Source of the DNA: Clostridium swellfunianum
GTDB taxonomy: Bacteria > Bacillota > Clostridia > Clostridiales > Clostridiaceae
NCBI RefSeq assembly: GCF_023656515.1
Contig: NZ_JAMOFV010000006.1
Span: 1,031,975 to 1,095,974, forward strand
Direction: 5' to 3'
Length of the DNA: 64,000 nucleotides
Shown here: positions 52,286-62,207 of the stretch, piece by piece
Numbering within the stretch: the stretch's first letter is position 1
Layout of the letters: every line of letters starts with the position of its first letter
Program-made: the position numbers and the translations under genes
The notes under the pieces: generated by a model
What the model saw: only the letters and a program-made list of their open reading frames with translations
The model's database searches: none
Told to the model about the DNA's origin: nothing

Positions 52286-55200
52286 ATGGTGTTTGAGATT
52301 GAAAGAATCGAAAGAATAGTAAAGGACTTAAAAATGGCAATCTACCCAGACTTAGAACCAATTCCAAGGTATAAGGTTTGTGAAGGAAAATTTGCAGGCG
52401 GAGAACATAAAGAATTTAAGGATGAGAATTGGAATGATTATATAACTGGAAGCTTGTGGGGTGGGTATGACAAGCATCAATGGTTTAGAACTACTGTTAA
52501 GATACCTGGGAGATTTGAAGGGAAAAGTGTAGTATTTAGAATTACTACAGGACGTGAAGGTCTCTGGGATGCAACAAACCCACAATTTCTTTTCTATGTT
52601 GATGGGAAGCTTATTCAAGGTCTCGACGTAAATCACCGTGAAGTATTATTAAGTGAATGCGCAGAGACAGGTAAAGAGTATTCAATAGCATTCTTAGGCT
52701 ACAGTGGTCTTATTGATAGCAAAATAGCTATACACACAGCTATGGTTGTATTAGATCGAAGAATAGAAGATATTTACTATAATTTAAATGTTCCTTTATC
52801 AGTAGCTAAGCTGCTTGAAAACAATGATGATAATAAGGATCGCATCTTAATTAAGCTTGGAAAAGCCATAGATATGCTTGATCTTAGGAAGCTTTATTCT
52901 TGCGAGTTTTATAAGTCTGTAGAGGCAGCAAATAGTTATCTGCAAAGGGAATTCTATTCTAATATTAACTATAACAGTCCTGTTGTAACAGCAATAGGGC
53001 ACACACATATAGATATTGCTTGGCTGTGGACAATTAGCCAAACAAAAGAAAAAGCTGTAAGAAGCTTTTCGACGGTTTTAAACCTTATGAAGCAGTACAC
53101 AGAATATAAGTTTATGTCTAGCCAGCCTCAACTATACGAGTACATAAAAGAAAATGAACCACAGCTATATGAAGAAATCAAAAAGAAGGTTAAAGAAAAA
53201 GCTTGGGAGATAGATGGAGCAATGTGGCTAGAGGCAGACTGTAACATACCGTCTGGAGAGTCACTTATAAGACAAATAATATTAGGGCATAAATTTTTTA
53301 AGGATGAGTTTGGAATAGAGAGCAAGTCACTTTGGCTTCCAGATGTGTTTGGTTATAGCGCAGCGCTTCCTCAGATACTTCTAAAAAGTGGAATTAAGTA
53401 TTTCATGACTACGAAGCTGGATTGGAATCAATTTAATACCATTCCTAATGATACCTTCATGTGGCGTGGAATAGATGGGAGTGAAGTGTTTACTCATTTA
53501 GTTACAACTAGCGATTATAAAAAACAAGGTGAAGCTGTAACCTTCAGTGAATCAAAAAATAAGACAACCTACACAGGCATAATTAATGCAAACCAGACTA
53601 TGGGAACATGGAAAAGGTATCAAAACAAAGATATATCTGAAGAAACTCTAATGCTCTTTGGTTATGGAGATGGGGGCGGCGGACCTACAAAGGAAATGCT
53701 TGAAAATGCCAGAAGATTGAAATACGGTATTCCGGGATGTCCAAGAGTAGAAATAGGCTTTGAAACAGAGTTTTTTGACAGACTGTATGAAAAAACAATA
53801 GCAAAGGAAGAAATTCCAACTTGGGTGGGCGAGCTATACCTGGAGTATCATAGGGGAACTTATACCTCTATGGGTAAGAACAAAAGATACAATAGGAAAA
53901 CTGAAGTTTTGTATGAGGATGCTGAAATGCTATCAACCTTAAACATGATGTTAGGAGAAGCTTATCCAGAGAAAGAACTTAAAAAGGGATGGAAGAAAGT
54001 TCTTATAAATCAATTTCACGATATTATACCGGGTTCATCAATAAAGCAGGTCTATGATGAATCTCATGAGCAGTATGAAGAAGCTATAGAACTGGGACAA
54101 GAATTAATTGATAGTTCTTTGAGAAAAATTGCTTCAAAGATTAACTTAAATGAGAAGTCTGTTGTTGTGTTTAATACTTTATCCTATGACAGAGATGATA
54201 TTGTAGAAGTTATTATAAAAGAAGGAACAAAGGTTCAAGGGCTTCAGGATTTAGATGGAAAAAATGTTGATATACAGATAATAGATAATGGCAAGAAGTT
54301 TGTATTCTTTGCAGAAAAAGTTCCTTCTAAGGGCTATAAGGCATATAGCATAATAACTGAAACTCCGATGGTTTCTAACCAGACTATGAGCTTAGACAGA
54401 GAGTTTGAAAACAAATGTTTTAAAGTAAGTTTTGATGAAAACTATAATATTACATCTTTATATGATAAAAAAAATAACAGAGAAATAATTAAAAGTAATA
54501 AAAAAGCTAACGTGCTTCAAGCTTTTGAAGACAGACCAATGAACTGGGAGAATTGGGATATAGATATATTCTACAAGAGGAAGATGTGGGAAGTAAATGA
54601 TATAAGTCATGTAGAGTTAATTGAGAAGGGACCTGTAAGATACTGTATTAGCATTAAACGAAAATTCTGCGATTCTGTTATAGACCAATATATTTATTTC
54701 TATAACAATATACCTCGTGTAGATTTTAAAAATAGCGTGGATTGGAAGGAAAAAAATATACTCCTTAAAGCAGCTTTTCCAGTTGATATAAACTCAAGCA
54801 AGGCAACCTATGAAATACAATATGGAAATATAGAAAGATCAGTACATAATAATACAAGCTGGGATTTAGCTCAATTTGAAGTATGTGCGCATAAATGGGC
54901 TGATTTATCTGAAGGTGCTTATGGTGTAAGTTTATTGAACGATTGTAAGTATGGCTATGACATTAAGAACGATACTATGAGGCTTACATTAATAAAAGCA
55001 GGTACCTATCCAAATCCTGATGCAGATTTAGGAATGCATGAGTTTACTTATTCAATATATCCACATAAAAACACTTGGAAAGAAGCAAGTACTCAAGAGA
55101 TGGCTTATAACCTTAACGTACCAATGCATGCAGTAATTGAAGATTCTCATGAAGGAGTGCTGCAAAACAATATGTCTCTATTAAAAGTTAATAAGAATAA

Positions 55201-55435
55201 TTGTATTGCTGAGGTAGTTAAGAAAGCTGAAACCGGTGACGCAGTAATAGTAAGACTTTATGAATATAAAAACATGAGGGAAAAGATAGAAGTAAGTTTT
55301 TGCAGTGAGATAGAAAGTGTTTATGAATGTGATTTATTAGAGAATCCAATTGGTGTTATTGAAAGTGATATTAATAAAATTAGCTTTGAGATAAAGCCAT
55401 ATGAGATTAAAACGTTCTTAGCTAAATTTAAATAA
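52286..55435 (+). CDS. GH38 alpha-mannosidase 2
   Basis: 1049 residues, cytoplasmic. Domain order as in mannosidase 1. The catalytic motifs are GHTHIDIAWLW (H241, D243), GAMWLEADCNIPSGESLIRQ, LWLPDVFGYSAALPQILLKS with nucleophile D353, and HDIIPGSSIKQVYDE. C-terminal NNTSWDLAQFEVCAHKWADLSEGAYGVSLLNDCKYG is typical of the bacterial branch. Compared with its paralogue it has an extra segment around 410-440 (KNKTTYTGIINANQTMGTWKRY) near the active site, so linkage specificity may differ. The ATG has only a distant GGAAAGG upstream. It opens the operon with M42 peptidase and opp genes. Confidence 0.93.
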   Translation: MVFEIERIERIVKDLKMAIYPDLEPIPRYKVCEGKFAGGEHKEFKDENWNDYITGSLWGGYDKHQWFRTTVKIPGRFEGKSVVFRITTGREGLWDATNPQFLFYVDGKLIQGLDVNHREVLLSECAETGKEYSIAFLGYSGLIDSKIAIHTAMVVLDRRIEDIYYNLNVPLSVAKLLENNDDNKDRILIKLGKAIDMLDLRKLYSCEFYKSVEAANSYLQREFYSNINYNSPVVTAIGHTHIDIAWLWTISQTKEKAVRSFSTVLNLMKQYTEYKFMSSQPQLYEYIKENEPQLYEEIKKKVKEKAWEIDGAMWLEADCNIPSGESLIRQIILGHKFFKDEFGIESKSLWLPDVFGYSAALPQILLKSGIKYFMTTKLDWNQFNTIPNDTFMWRGIDGSEVFTHLVTTSDYKKQGEAVTFSESKNKTTYTGIINANQTMGTWKRYQNKDISEETLMLFGYGDGGGGPTKEMLENARRLKYGIPGCPRVEIGFETEFFDRLYEKTIAKEEIPTWVGELYLEYHRGTYTSMGKNKRYNRKTEVLYEDAEMLSTLNMMLGEAYPEKELKKGWKKVLINQFHDIIPGSSIKQVYDESHEQYEEAIELGQELIDSSLRKIASKINLNEKSVVVFNTLSYDRDDIVEVIIKEGTKVQGLQDLDGKNVDIQIIDNGKKFVFFAEKVPSKGYKAYSIITETPMVSNQTMSLDREFENKCFKVSFDENYNITSLYDKKNNREIIKSNKKANVLQAFEDRPMNWENWDIDIFYKRKMWEVNDISHVELIEKGPVRYCISIKRKFCDSVIDQYIYFYNNIPRVDFKNSVDWKEKNILLKAAFPVDINSSKATYEIQYGNIERSVHNNTSWDLAQFEVCAHKWADLSEGAYGVSLLNDCKYGYDIKNDTMRLTLIKAGTYPNPDADLGMHEFTYSIYPHKNTWKEASTQEMAYNLNVPMHAVIEDSHEGVLQNNMSLLKVNKNNCIAEVVKKAETGDAVIVRLYEYKNMREKIEVSFCSEIESVYECDLLENPIGVIESDINKISFEIKPYEIKTFLAKFK

Positions 55436-55460
55436 TTATTTTAGAACAGGGGGTAATCCA

Positions 55461-56480
55461 ATGCTATTAAAAGAATTGACTCAAGCATTTGGTGTTAGCG
55501 GTTTTGAAAAAGAGATTGCTAAGATCGTTATAGACAATGTAAAGGATTATGTTGATGAACTTACGGTTGATGCTATTGGAAATGTCATAGCATTAAAGAA
55601 AGGTACCGGAGACGAAAAGAAAAAAATAATGGTTTCAAGTCATATGGATGAGATAGGCTTTGCAGTGCTTGGAGTAACTGACAAGGGCTTTGTAAAAATT
55701 AAGAAGGTTGGAGGAATATCAGCACAGGTATCATTCATGAATAGAGTGCAGTTCAAAAATGGGGCACTTGGAACAATAAGTTCTTTCGAGAAGATGGACA
55801 AGGTAGGAGCAGCAGATATAAATAAGCTTTATGTTGATATATGTGCAATTTCGAAAGAGGATGCATTAAAGTATGTTTCCATTGGTGAGCCTGCTTCCTA
55901 CATAGGAGAATATAAAGAACTTAATAATAATTGTGTTACAGCAAAGGCTTTAGACGATAGAATAGGCTGCTATATATTAATCGAGGCGCTTAAGAAAGCA
56001 ACTAATCCATATCATGATATTTATTTTGTATTTTCAGTACAAGAAGAAGTAGGTCTAATTGGCGCTACTGTAGCTGCTGAAAGAATAAATCCTGATTTAG
56101 GAATAGCAGTCGATATAACAGGTTCCTTTGATGTACCAACAGATACTGATGGAAATGCAGTATTTGGAGGGGGAGCAGCTGTTAAGGTGCTGGATAATTC
56201 AGTTATATGTGATGAGGAACTAGTTGAAGTTATGATTAAATGTGCTGAAGAAAACAAAATAAAATATCAACTGGATGCTCTTGCAGGTGGAGGTACCGAT
56301 GCTGGCGCTATAAATAAATCCAATTGTGGAGTAAAAGCGTTAGGCATATCTATACCAACAAGATATGGACACAGTCCTAATGGAATAGTAAATATGGATG
56401 ATGTAAATGCTTGTATTGATTTACTTTGGAGGTTTACAGAAAGCACATTTAAGTTTGAGACTGTAAAGAAATATATATAA
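55461..56480 (+). CDS. M42-family metallopeptidase
   Basis: 339 residues. M42 enzymes are dodecameric di-metal aminopeptidases (glutamyl aminopeptidase/PepA, FrvX, YsdC; some older entries are called endoglucanase). Metal ligands and catalytic residues are visible: SSHMDEIGFAV (H, D), KALDDRIGCY (bridging D), VQEEVGLIGA (catalytic and ligand Glu), AVDITGSFD (D), and RYGHSPNGIV (H). An internal PDZ-like inserted domain fits the family. ATG behind CAGGGGG. Between mannosidase and opp genes, it would trim peptides brought in by the transporter; this is context-based. Confidence 0.9.
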   Translation: MLLKELTQAFGVSGFEKEIAKIVIDNVKDYVDELTVDAIGNVIALKKGTGDEKKKIMVSSHMDEIGFAVLGVTDKGFVKIKKVGGISAQVSFMNRVQFKNGALGTISSFEKMDKVGAADINKLYVDICAISKEDALKYVSIGEPASYIGEYKELNNNCVTAKALDDRIGCYILIEALKKATNPYHDIYFVFSVQEEVGLIGATVAAERINPDLGIAVDITGSFDVPTDTDGNAVFGGGAAVKVLDNSVICDEELVEVMIKCAEENKIKYQLDALAGGGTDAGAINKSNCGVKALGISIPTRYGHSPNGIVNMDDVNACIDLLWRFTESTFKFETVKKYI

Positions 56481-56535
56481 TTAGTTAAATATTTAATTAT
56501 ATAAATATATAAAAAATTATAGGGGGTACATTTCT

Positions 56536-58200
56536 ATGGGTAAAAAGAAACTTTTGGCAATCACTATCACAACAGTTTTGACAATGACTTCTATCCTTAC
56601 AGGATGCAAAGGAAGTGACACAACACCAACAAACTCCAGTGCAAACAATACTCCACAAGTGATCAATGTGGCAACTACACAGGATCCAGCTACTCTTGAT
56701 ACTTCAAAATTGGCTGATTCTGCATCTAACACTGTAGCACAAGAAACTCAAGAAGGCTTAGTAAGACTGGAGAATAAGAAGCTAGTAGCTGCAGGTGCAG
56801 AAAAGTGGGAGACCTCGGCAGATGGGCTTACATGGACCTTTCATTTAAGAGATTATTCATGGACAGATGGGAAAAAGGTTACAGCACAAGATTATGTGTA
56901 TGCAGTTAAAAGACTTTTTGAGCCTTCAATAGCATGTCCTAATGCAGGAATATTTTATGTTATAAAAGGTGGAGAAGCATACAACACAAATAAAGGTAAA
57001 GCTGAAGATATAGGAGTTAAGGCAGTAGATGAAAAAACCTTACAGTTTACATTAAATACACCAACGCCTTATTTCCTTCAATTAATGAATTTTGTTAATG
57101 TTTTACCACTTAGACAGGATATAGTGGAAAAGGCTGGCGAGTCTTATGGTACAGATCCTAAAGTATTAGTATATTCAGGGCCATTTGTTGTAGATCAATG
57201 GGTTAAGGGTTCAAAGGTAGTTTTAAAGAAAAATGAAAAGTATTGGGACGCTAAATCTGTAAAGCTTGAAACAGTGAATATAAATTTAATACCTGAAGAA
57301 GCGACAAGACAGCAAATGTTTGATGGAAAGAGCTTAGATTTAATACAGAATGTTAAGCAGGAGTATTCAACTAAGCTTAAAGATAAAATTGATAAGGGTG
57401 AGGTAACATCAATAATTGGATATTATCCAAGTGTAGGATATATAGCATTTAACAATAACGATCCAAACAAAATTTTTACTAATGCAAAGGTAAGATTAGC
57501 ATTCTCATTAGCATTAGATAGAGAAGGCTATGTAAAGAATATTACTAAAAAAGATCAAGCTGCATATGGATTCGTTCCATACGGTTTAAATAATGGGGAT
57601 AAGATATTTAGAGAAGTAGTTGCAGAACCTCTAAAGGAAGTAAAGGGACAAGACCCTAAGGAATTGTTAAAGCAAGGCTTACAAGAACTTGGTTTAGACC
57701 CAAGCAAGCAAATTGAAGTAACCTTCTTACAAAGAAATGCAAATGCAGATACAAGAGTAGTAGGTGAATTCTATCAGAGCCAATGGGAGAAGAACCTTGG
57801 AGTTAAAGTTAAAATTGACACTGCCAGCGATGGTGCAACCTTTAACAAGATGATAATGAAGGGAACTTACCAAGTAGCTCAAACTGGTTGGGGCGCTGAC
57901 TATAACGATCCAATGACCTTTATGGGACTATTTATAACTGGTGATGGAAACAACTCAGCATTTTTCTCAGATAGTCAATACGATGAGTTAGTAAAAAAGG
58001 CAAGTGTTGAATCAGATATGAGTAAGAGACTTGAAATGTTTAAACAAGCTGAGAAGATTTTAATTGCTGATAAAGCAGGTATCGCTCCGTTAACCTTCAA
58101 TGTTGCATCTAATTACATGCAAAGCTATGTAAAAGGTCTTGATATAGAAGCAGGCGGACCAGCATATGAATTAAAGCGTGCTTATATAGAAAAGAAATAA
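56536..58200 (+). CDS. oppA: Opp-type oligopeptide ABC transporter substrate-binding lipoprotein
   Basis: 554 residues. Signal peptide with lipobox LTGC (Cys 23) and a Ser/Thr/Asn-rich linker precede an SBP_bac_5 domain: INVATTQDPATLDTSKLADSASNTVAQETQEGLVRLE, then FHLRDYSWTDGKKVTAQDYVYAVKRL, YWDAKSVKLETVNINLI and GWGADYNDPMTF near the C terminus. Such proteins bind peptides, and some bind oligosaccharides. ATG behind AGGGGGT. A strong hairpin lies between this gene and oppB, consistent with higher expression of the binding protein. Confidence 0.92.
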   Translation: MGKKKLLAITITTVLTMTSILTGCKGSDTTPTNSSANNTPQVINVATTQDPATLDTSKLADSASNTVAQETQEGLVRLENKKLVAAGAEKWETSADGLTWTFHLRDYSWTDGKKVTAQDYVYAVKRLFEPSIACPNAGIFYVIKGGEAYNTNKGKAEDIGVKAVDEKTLQFTLNTPTPYFLQLMNFVNVLPLRQDIVEKAGESYGTDPKVLVYSGPFVVDQWVKGSKVVLKKNEKYWDAKSVKLETVNINLIPEEATRQQMFDGKSLDLIQNVKQEYSTKLKDKIDKGEVTSIIGYYPSVGYIAFNNNDPNKIFTNAKVRLAFSLALDREGYVKNITKKDQAAYGFVPYGLNNGDKIFREVVAEPLKEVKGQDPKELLKQGLQELGLDPSKQIEVTFLQRNANADTRVVGEFYQSQWEKNLGVKVKIDTASDGATFNKMIMKGTYQVAQTGWGADYNDPMTFMGLFITGDGNNSAFFSDSQYDELVKKASVESDMSKRLEMFKQAEKILIADKAGIAPLTFNVASNYMQSYVKGLDIEAGGPAYELKRAYIEKK

Positions 58201-58210
58201 TTCACATATA

Positions 58211-58244
58211 AATACTGCAGCAGGCTAATGCCGGCTGCAGTATT
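58211..58244 (+). terminator. Intercistronic hairpin between oppA and oppB
   Basis: AATACTGCAGC (58211-58221) pairs with GCTGCAGTATT (58234-58244), with GGC/GCC inside and a TAAT loop. Only TACTTACC follows, no T run, so it is more likely an mRNA stabiliser or partial attenuator than a full stop. Confidence 0.6.
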
Positions 58245-58268
58245 ACTTACCTAGAAGGAGGTTTTAGT

Positions 58269-59216
58269 ATGGCCCAGTACATTTTAAAAAGAGTAGGATA
58301 CTTAATTCTTACTATGTGGGTAATTGTCACAGCAACTTTTTTTCTTATGAATACGTTACCTGGTGATCCAATACAAACTGGCACTAAGTTATTACCACCG
58401 GCAGTAGAAGCAAACTTAAGAGAAAAATGGGGCCTAAATAAGCCTGTAGTAGAAAGATATTTTATCTATTTAAAAAATGTAGCGCAAGGTAATCTTGGAG
58501 AGTCTATGAAGAGTCCAGGACTTACTGCTAATCAAATAATCAAAGAAAAGTTTCCAGCATCAGCTAGATTAGGACTTCAGGCTATATGCCTTGGAGTTGT
58601 AGTTGGATTATTATTTGGGATAATTGCTGCCTTTAGGAGAAACACTTGGGTAGATTATTCTGTTATATTTATTGCTTTGGTTGGTGTATCAGTTCCAAGC
58701 TTTGTTTTAGCTGCATTATTACAAAAAACGTTAGGTGGGAAAATACTTCCTATAATCGGATGGCCTTCTGAAAATATATGGACTTCAGGCTTTAAATATA
58801 CAATTTTACCTACCCTGGCAGCTTCTTTTGGAAGTATTGCAACCTATTCAAGATTCATGAGAACCTCTGTTTTAGATGTATTAAATAATGATTATATTCA
58901 AACTGCAAAGGCTAAGGGACTTTCAAAGTGGGCAATTATTAGGAAACACATACTAAGAAATAGTATAACTCCAATTATAACAATGATTGCTCCACAAATA
59001 GCAGGCATTGTTACAGGCTCTTTTATTATTGAAAGAATTTTTTGTATTCCAGGACTTGGCATGTATTATGTTGAAAGTATAAATGGAAGAGATTTTACTA
59101 TGATTATGGCAACTACTATTTTCTTCTCATTTTTCTTTGTTGTTTCAATAGTTCTTATGGACATACTTTATGGAATTGTAGATCCGAGGGTTAGAATAAC
59201 TGGAGAAAAGAGATAG
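58269..59216 (+). CDS. oppB: Opp-type ABC permease B
   Basis: 315 residues, six membrane helices. N-terminal YILKRVGYLILTMWVIVTATFFLMNTLPGDP and the EAA motif YIQTAKAKGLSKWAIIRKHILRNSITPIITM are the OppB/DppB hallmarks; DPRVRI ends the protein. ATG behind AGAAGGAGG. Forms the membrane channel with OppC. Confidence 0.95.
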   Translation: MAQYILKRVGYLILTMWVIVTATFFLMNTLPGDPIQTGTKLLPPAVEANLREKWGLNKPVVERYFIYLKNVAQGNLGESMKSPGLTANQIIKEKFPASARLGLQAICLGVVVGLLFGIIAAFRRNTWVDYSVIFIALVGVSVPSFVLAALLQKTLGGKILPIIGWPSENIWTSGFKYTILPTLAASFGSIATYSRFMRTSVLDVLNNDYIQTAKAKGLSKWAIIRKHILRNSITPIITMIAPQIAGIVTGSFIIERIFCIPGLGMYYVESINGRDFTMIMATTIFFSFFFVVSIVLMDILYGIVDPRVRITGEKR

Positions 59217-59230
59217 GAGGTGCTAATGCA

Positions 59231-60151
59231 ATGGAAACAAAAATTGATAAAGAATTATTTGAAGTAGTTGGCTACGATAAGGAAGTTTCAGATGCTATCG
59301 TCAGACCAAGTATTACATATTGGCAGGATGCCTGGAGAAGACTGAAGAAAAATAAAGTAGCAATGCTTTCAATGCTCATGTTGATTATTATAATACTAGC
59401 ATGTATTTTCATACCTATGCTTTCAAAAATGAATTTTAAAGAACAAGCTATTGAATTTGCTAATCAGGTGCCAAGCAAGGCTCATTGGTTTGGAATGGAC
59501 GAGCTAGGTAGAGATATTTTTATTAGAATATGGGTTGGTGGAAGAGTTTCAATTGTAATCGGCCTTGTTGGAGCTTTTGTGTCATTAATAGTTGGAGCTA
59601 TTTATGGTGGAATAAGCGGATATTTTGGCGGAGTGGTTGATGACATAATGATGCGTATTGTTGAAGTTATAGTTGGAATACCATATATGATTATTGTAAT
59701 TCTTGTGTCTATATCCTTAGGGAAGGGTCTTGCTTCTTTAATTATTGCATTATGCATAACAAGCTGGACAGGATTGGCGAGACTTGTTAGAGGTCAAGTC
59801 TTGCAACTAAAAGAAAGCGAGTATGTATTGGCAGCACAAATGTTGGGATCTTCCCCTATGAAAATTGTTCTTAAGCATCTCTTGCCTAACACGTTAAGCG
59901 TAATAATTGTTAATCTAACCTTTCAGGTACCAGGATTTATATTTGCTGAAGCATTTTTAAGCTTCATAGGATTAGGAGTTCAGCCGCCATATACAAGCTG
60001 GGGAGCCATGGCTTCTCTAGGCCAGCAGCAGATGGCCTACTATCCTCACGAATTATTTTTTCCAGCAGCAGCTATAAGTTTAACTATGCTGGCATTTAAT
60101 CTTCTTGGAGATGGACTTCGTGATGCATTAGATCCTAAACTTCGCCAGTAG
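59231..60151 (+). CDS. oppC: Opp-type ABC permease C
   Basis: 306 residues, six helices with a cytosolic N-terminal segment of about 40 residues. HWFGMDELGRDIFIRIWVGGRVSIVIGLVG and the EAA motif YVLAAQMLGSSPMKIVLKHLLPNTLSVIIV are typical, and it ends GDGLRDALDPKLRQ. ATG behind AGGAGGTGC, 15 bases after oppB. Confidence 0.95.
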   Translation: METKIDKELFEVVGYDKEVSDAIVRPSITYWQDAWRRLKKNKVAMLSMLMLIIIILACIFIPMLSKMNFKEQAIEFANQVPSKAHWFGMDELGRDIFIRIWVGGRVSIVIGLVGAFVSLIVGAIYGGISGYFGGVVDDIMMRIVEVIVGIPYMIIVILVSISLGKGLASLIIALCITSWTGLARLVRGQVLQLKESEYVLAAQMLGSSPMKIVLKHLLPNTLSVIIVNLTFQVPGFIFAEAFLSFIGLGVQPPYTSWGAMASLGQQQMAYYPHELFFPAAAISLTMLAFNLLGDGLRDALDPKLRQ

Positions 60152-60169
60152 GAAAAGGAGGAAAACAGC

Positions 60170-61189
60170 ATGTCAAAACTACTTGAAGTAAATAATTTAA
60201 AAGTTTCATATCATACTTATGCCGGTGAAGTTCAATCTGTGAGAGGAGTTTCCTTTGCTTTAGACAAAGGTGAGTCACTTGCTATTGTTGGAGAATCAGG
60301 TTGTGGCAAGACTGTAACTTCAAAAACTATAATGGGGCTTATAAATACCCCTCCAGGAGAGATAAAGGAAGATAGTGAAATATTATTTAATGGCAGGAAT
60401 ATACTAAAATTTAGCGAAAAGGAATGGCAGCATTATAGAGGAAAAGATGTAAGCATGATTTTTCAAGATCCAATGACTTCATTAAATCCTACTATGAGAG
60501 TTGGAAATCAAATTGCTGAAAGTTTAATAATACATAGAGGCATGAGCAAAGCTGAAGCATTACAAGAAGCAGTAAAAATGCTTGAAATGGTCAATATACC
60601 TAATGCGAAAGAAAGAATAAAGCAATATCCTCACCAGTTCTCTGGTGGGATGCGCCAAAGGGTTATGATAGCAATATCGCTTGCTTGTAATCCTCAATTA
60701 CTAATTGCGGATGAACCAACAACTGCATTAGATGTAACTATACAGGCACAAATTATGGATTTATTAAAGGAATTGCAAAAAAAATTAGGAACAGCAATAA
60801 TAATGATTACACATGACCTTGGAGTAGTTGCAGGTATGGCCCAAAAAATCGCGGTTATGTATGCGGGAAAGATTATTGAAAAAGGCTTTGTTGATGAATT
60901 ATTCGAAAATCCAAAGCATCCATATACTTTAGCGCTGTTAAATGCTGTTCCAAAGCTAGAGTTAAAAAATAAAGAAAAACTAGTTTCTATTCAAGGTACA
61001 CCTCCAGATTTGCTGGCGCCACCTAAGGGGTGCGGTTTTGCAAGCAGATGCAAGTATTGTATGAAGATATGTAGAATTAAGTATCCAGAAGTAAGCACAA
61101 TAAGTGATACCCATGAGGTAGCCTGCTGGCTTCAGCATCCATTAGCCTTTAAAGTAGACTTAGCTGAAGACATAAGGAGGGAATTGTAA
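60170..61189 (+). CDS. oppD: Opp-type ABC ATP-binding protein D
   Basis: 339 residues. Walker A GESGCGKTV at about 40-48, Q loop FQDPMTSLNPT, signature FSGGMRQRVMIAISL, Walker B LLIADEPTTALDVT, switch His ITHDLGVV. The C-terminal extension has the CxxxxxCxxxC-type cluster (CGFASRCKYCMKIC ... CW) that binds an iron-sulfur cluster in several Opp/Dpp ATPases. ATG behind AAAAGGAGG. Its stop overlaps the oppF start by one base. Confidence 0.95.
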   Translation: MSKLLEVNNLKVSYHTYAGEVQSVRGVSFALDKGESLAIVGESGCGKTVTSKTIMGLINTPPGEIKEDSEILFNGRNILKFSEKEWQHYRGKDVSMIFQDPMTSLNPTMRVGNQIAESLIIHRGMSKAEALQEAVKMLEMVNIPNAKERIKQYPHQFSGGMRQRVMIAISLACNPQLLIADEPTTALDVTIQAQIMDLLKELQKKLGTAIIMITHDLGVVAGMAQKIAVMYAGKIIEKGFVDELFENPKHPYTLALLNAVPKLELKNKEKLVSIQGTPPDLLAPPKGCGFASRCKYCMKICRIKYPEVSTISDTHEVACWLQHPLAFKVDLAEDIRREL

Positions 61190-62145
61190 TGAAGCCTGAT
61201 ACTTTAGTTGAAGTGAAAAATTTAAAAAAATATTTTAATGTTGGAAATGATAAAATCCTTAAAGCTGTTGATGATGTTTCTTTTATTATCAAAAAGGGAG
61301 AAACGTTGGGTTTGGTTGGAGAGTCAGGATGTGGAAAAACTACCTGCGGAAGAACTATATTAGGAATGTATGAAGCTACAGATGGTCAAGCACTTTTTGA
61401 AGGTAAAAATATTTATGAGATGAATAAAGGAGAGAAGAAGGAATTTAGAAAGAATGCTCAAATAATTTTTCAGGATCCATATGCATCCTTAAACCCAAGA
61501 ATGACCGTAGGAGATATAATCTCCGAAGGAATGGACAACTTTAAAATGTACAGTGAAAGCGATAAGCAAAATAGAATATATGAGCTGCTTCGATTGGTAG
61601 GACTAAATAAAGAGCATGCTGGCAGATTTCCTCATGAATTCTCTGGCGGACAAAGACAAAGAATAGGAATTGCAAGATGTTTAGCTATTGATCCAAAATT
61701 TATAGTTTGTGATGAGCCAATATCTGCTTTAGATGTATCTATTCAAGCACAAATTGTTAATTTGCTAATAACCCTGCAAAATGAATTTGATTTAACTTAC
61801 TTGTTTATTGCACATGATTTATCTATGGTAAAACATATTTCAGATAGAGTTGGAGTAATGTATTTAGGGTGTATGGTAGAGCTTGCAAGCAGTGATGAGC
61901 TTTATAAAAACCCACAGCATCCATATACACAAGCACTTCTTTCTGCAATTCCTATACCTAACCCAAGCTACGAAAGGATGAAAAAAAGAATTGCATTAGA
62001 AGGAGAAGTACCAAGTCCAATAAACCCTAAGCCTGGTTGCAGATTTAGAGCAAGGTGCAAGTATGTAAAGCCAATATGCAATGAAGTGAATCCATCACTT
62101 AAAGAAATAAGTGCAGGTCATTATGTAGCCTGTCATCTATATTAA
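61189..62145 (+). CDS. oppF: Opp-type ABC ATP-binding protein F
   Basis: 318 residues. Walker A GESGCGKTT at about 44-52, Q loop FQDPYASLNPR, signature FSGGQRQRIGIARCL, Walker B FIVCDEPISALDVS, switch His IAHDLSMV. C-terminal cysteines CRFRARCKYVKPIC ... C correspond to the same Opp-type extension. The ATG overlaps the oppD stop (TAATG), so translation is coupled. Last gene of the operon, closed by a terminator. Confidence 0.95.
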   Translation: MKPDTLVEVKNLKKYFNVGNDKILKAVDDVSFIIKKGETLGLVGESGCGKTTCGRTILGMYEATDGQALFEGKNIYEMNKGEKKEFRKNAQIIFQDPYASLNPRMTVGDIISEGMDNFKMYSESDKQNRIYELLRLVGLNKEHAGRFPHEFSGGQRQRIGIARCLAIDPKFIVCDEPISALDVSIQAQIVNLLITLQNEFDLTYLFIAHDLSMVKHISDRVGVMYLGCMVELASSDELYKNPQHPYTQALLSAIPIPNPSYERMKKRIALEGEVPSPINPKPGCRFRARCKYVKPICNEVNPSLKEISAGHYVACHLY

Positions 62146-62159
62146 AAAACACTAAATAA

Positions 62160-62207
62160 AGAGGGATTAATGATAGTAGTGTAATACTATATTAATCCCT
62201 TTTTATA
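62160..62207. terminator. Terminator after oppF, convergent with the minus-strand genes
   Basis: AGGGATTAAT plus ATAGTA pair with TACTAT and ATTAATCCCT with a one-base bulge, followed by TTTTTAT on the plus strand. It overlaps the stop of the minus-strand gene by a few bases. Confidence 0.8.

Noticed and set aside
61016-61120. Independent iron-sulfur protein in the Cys-rich end of oppD
   Set aside because: The cysteines are part of the normal Opp/Dpp ATPase C-terminal extension.
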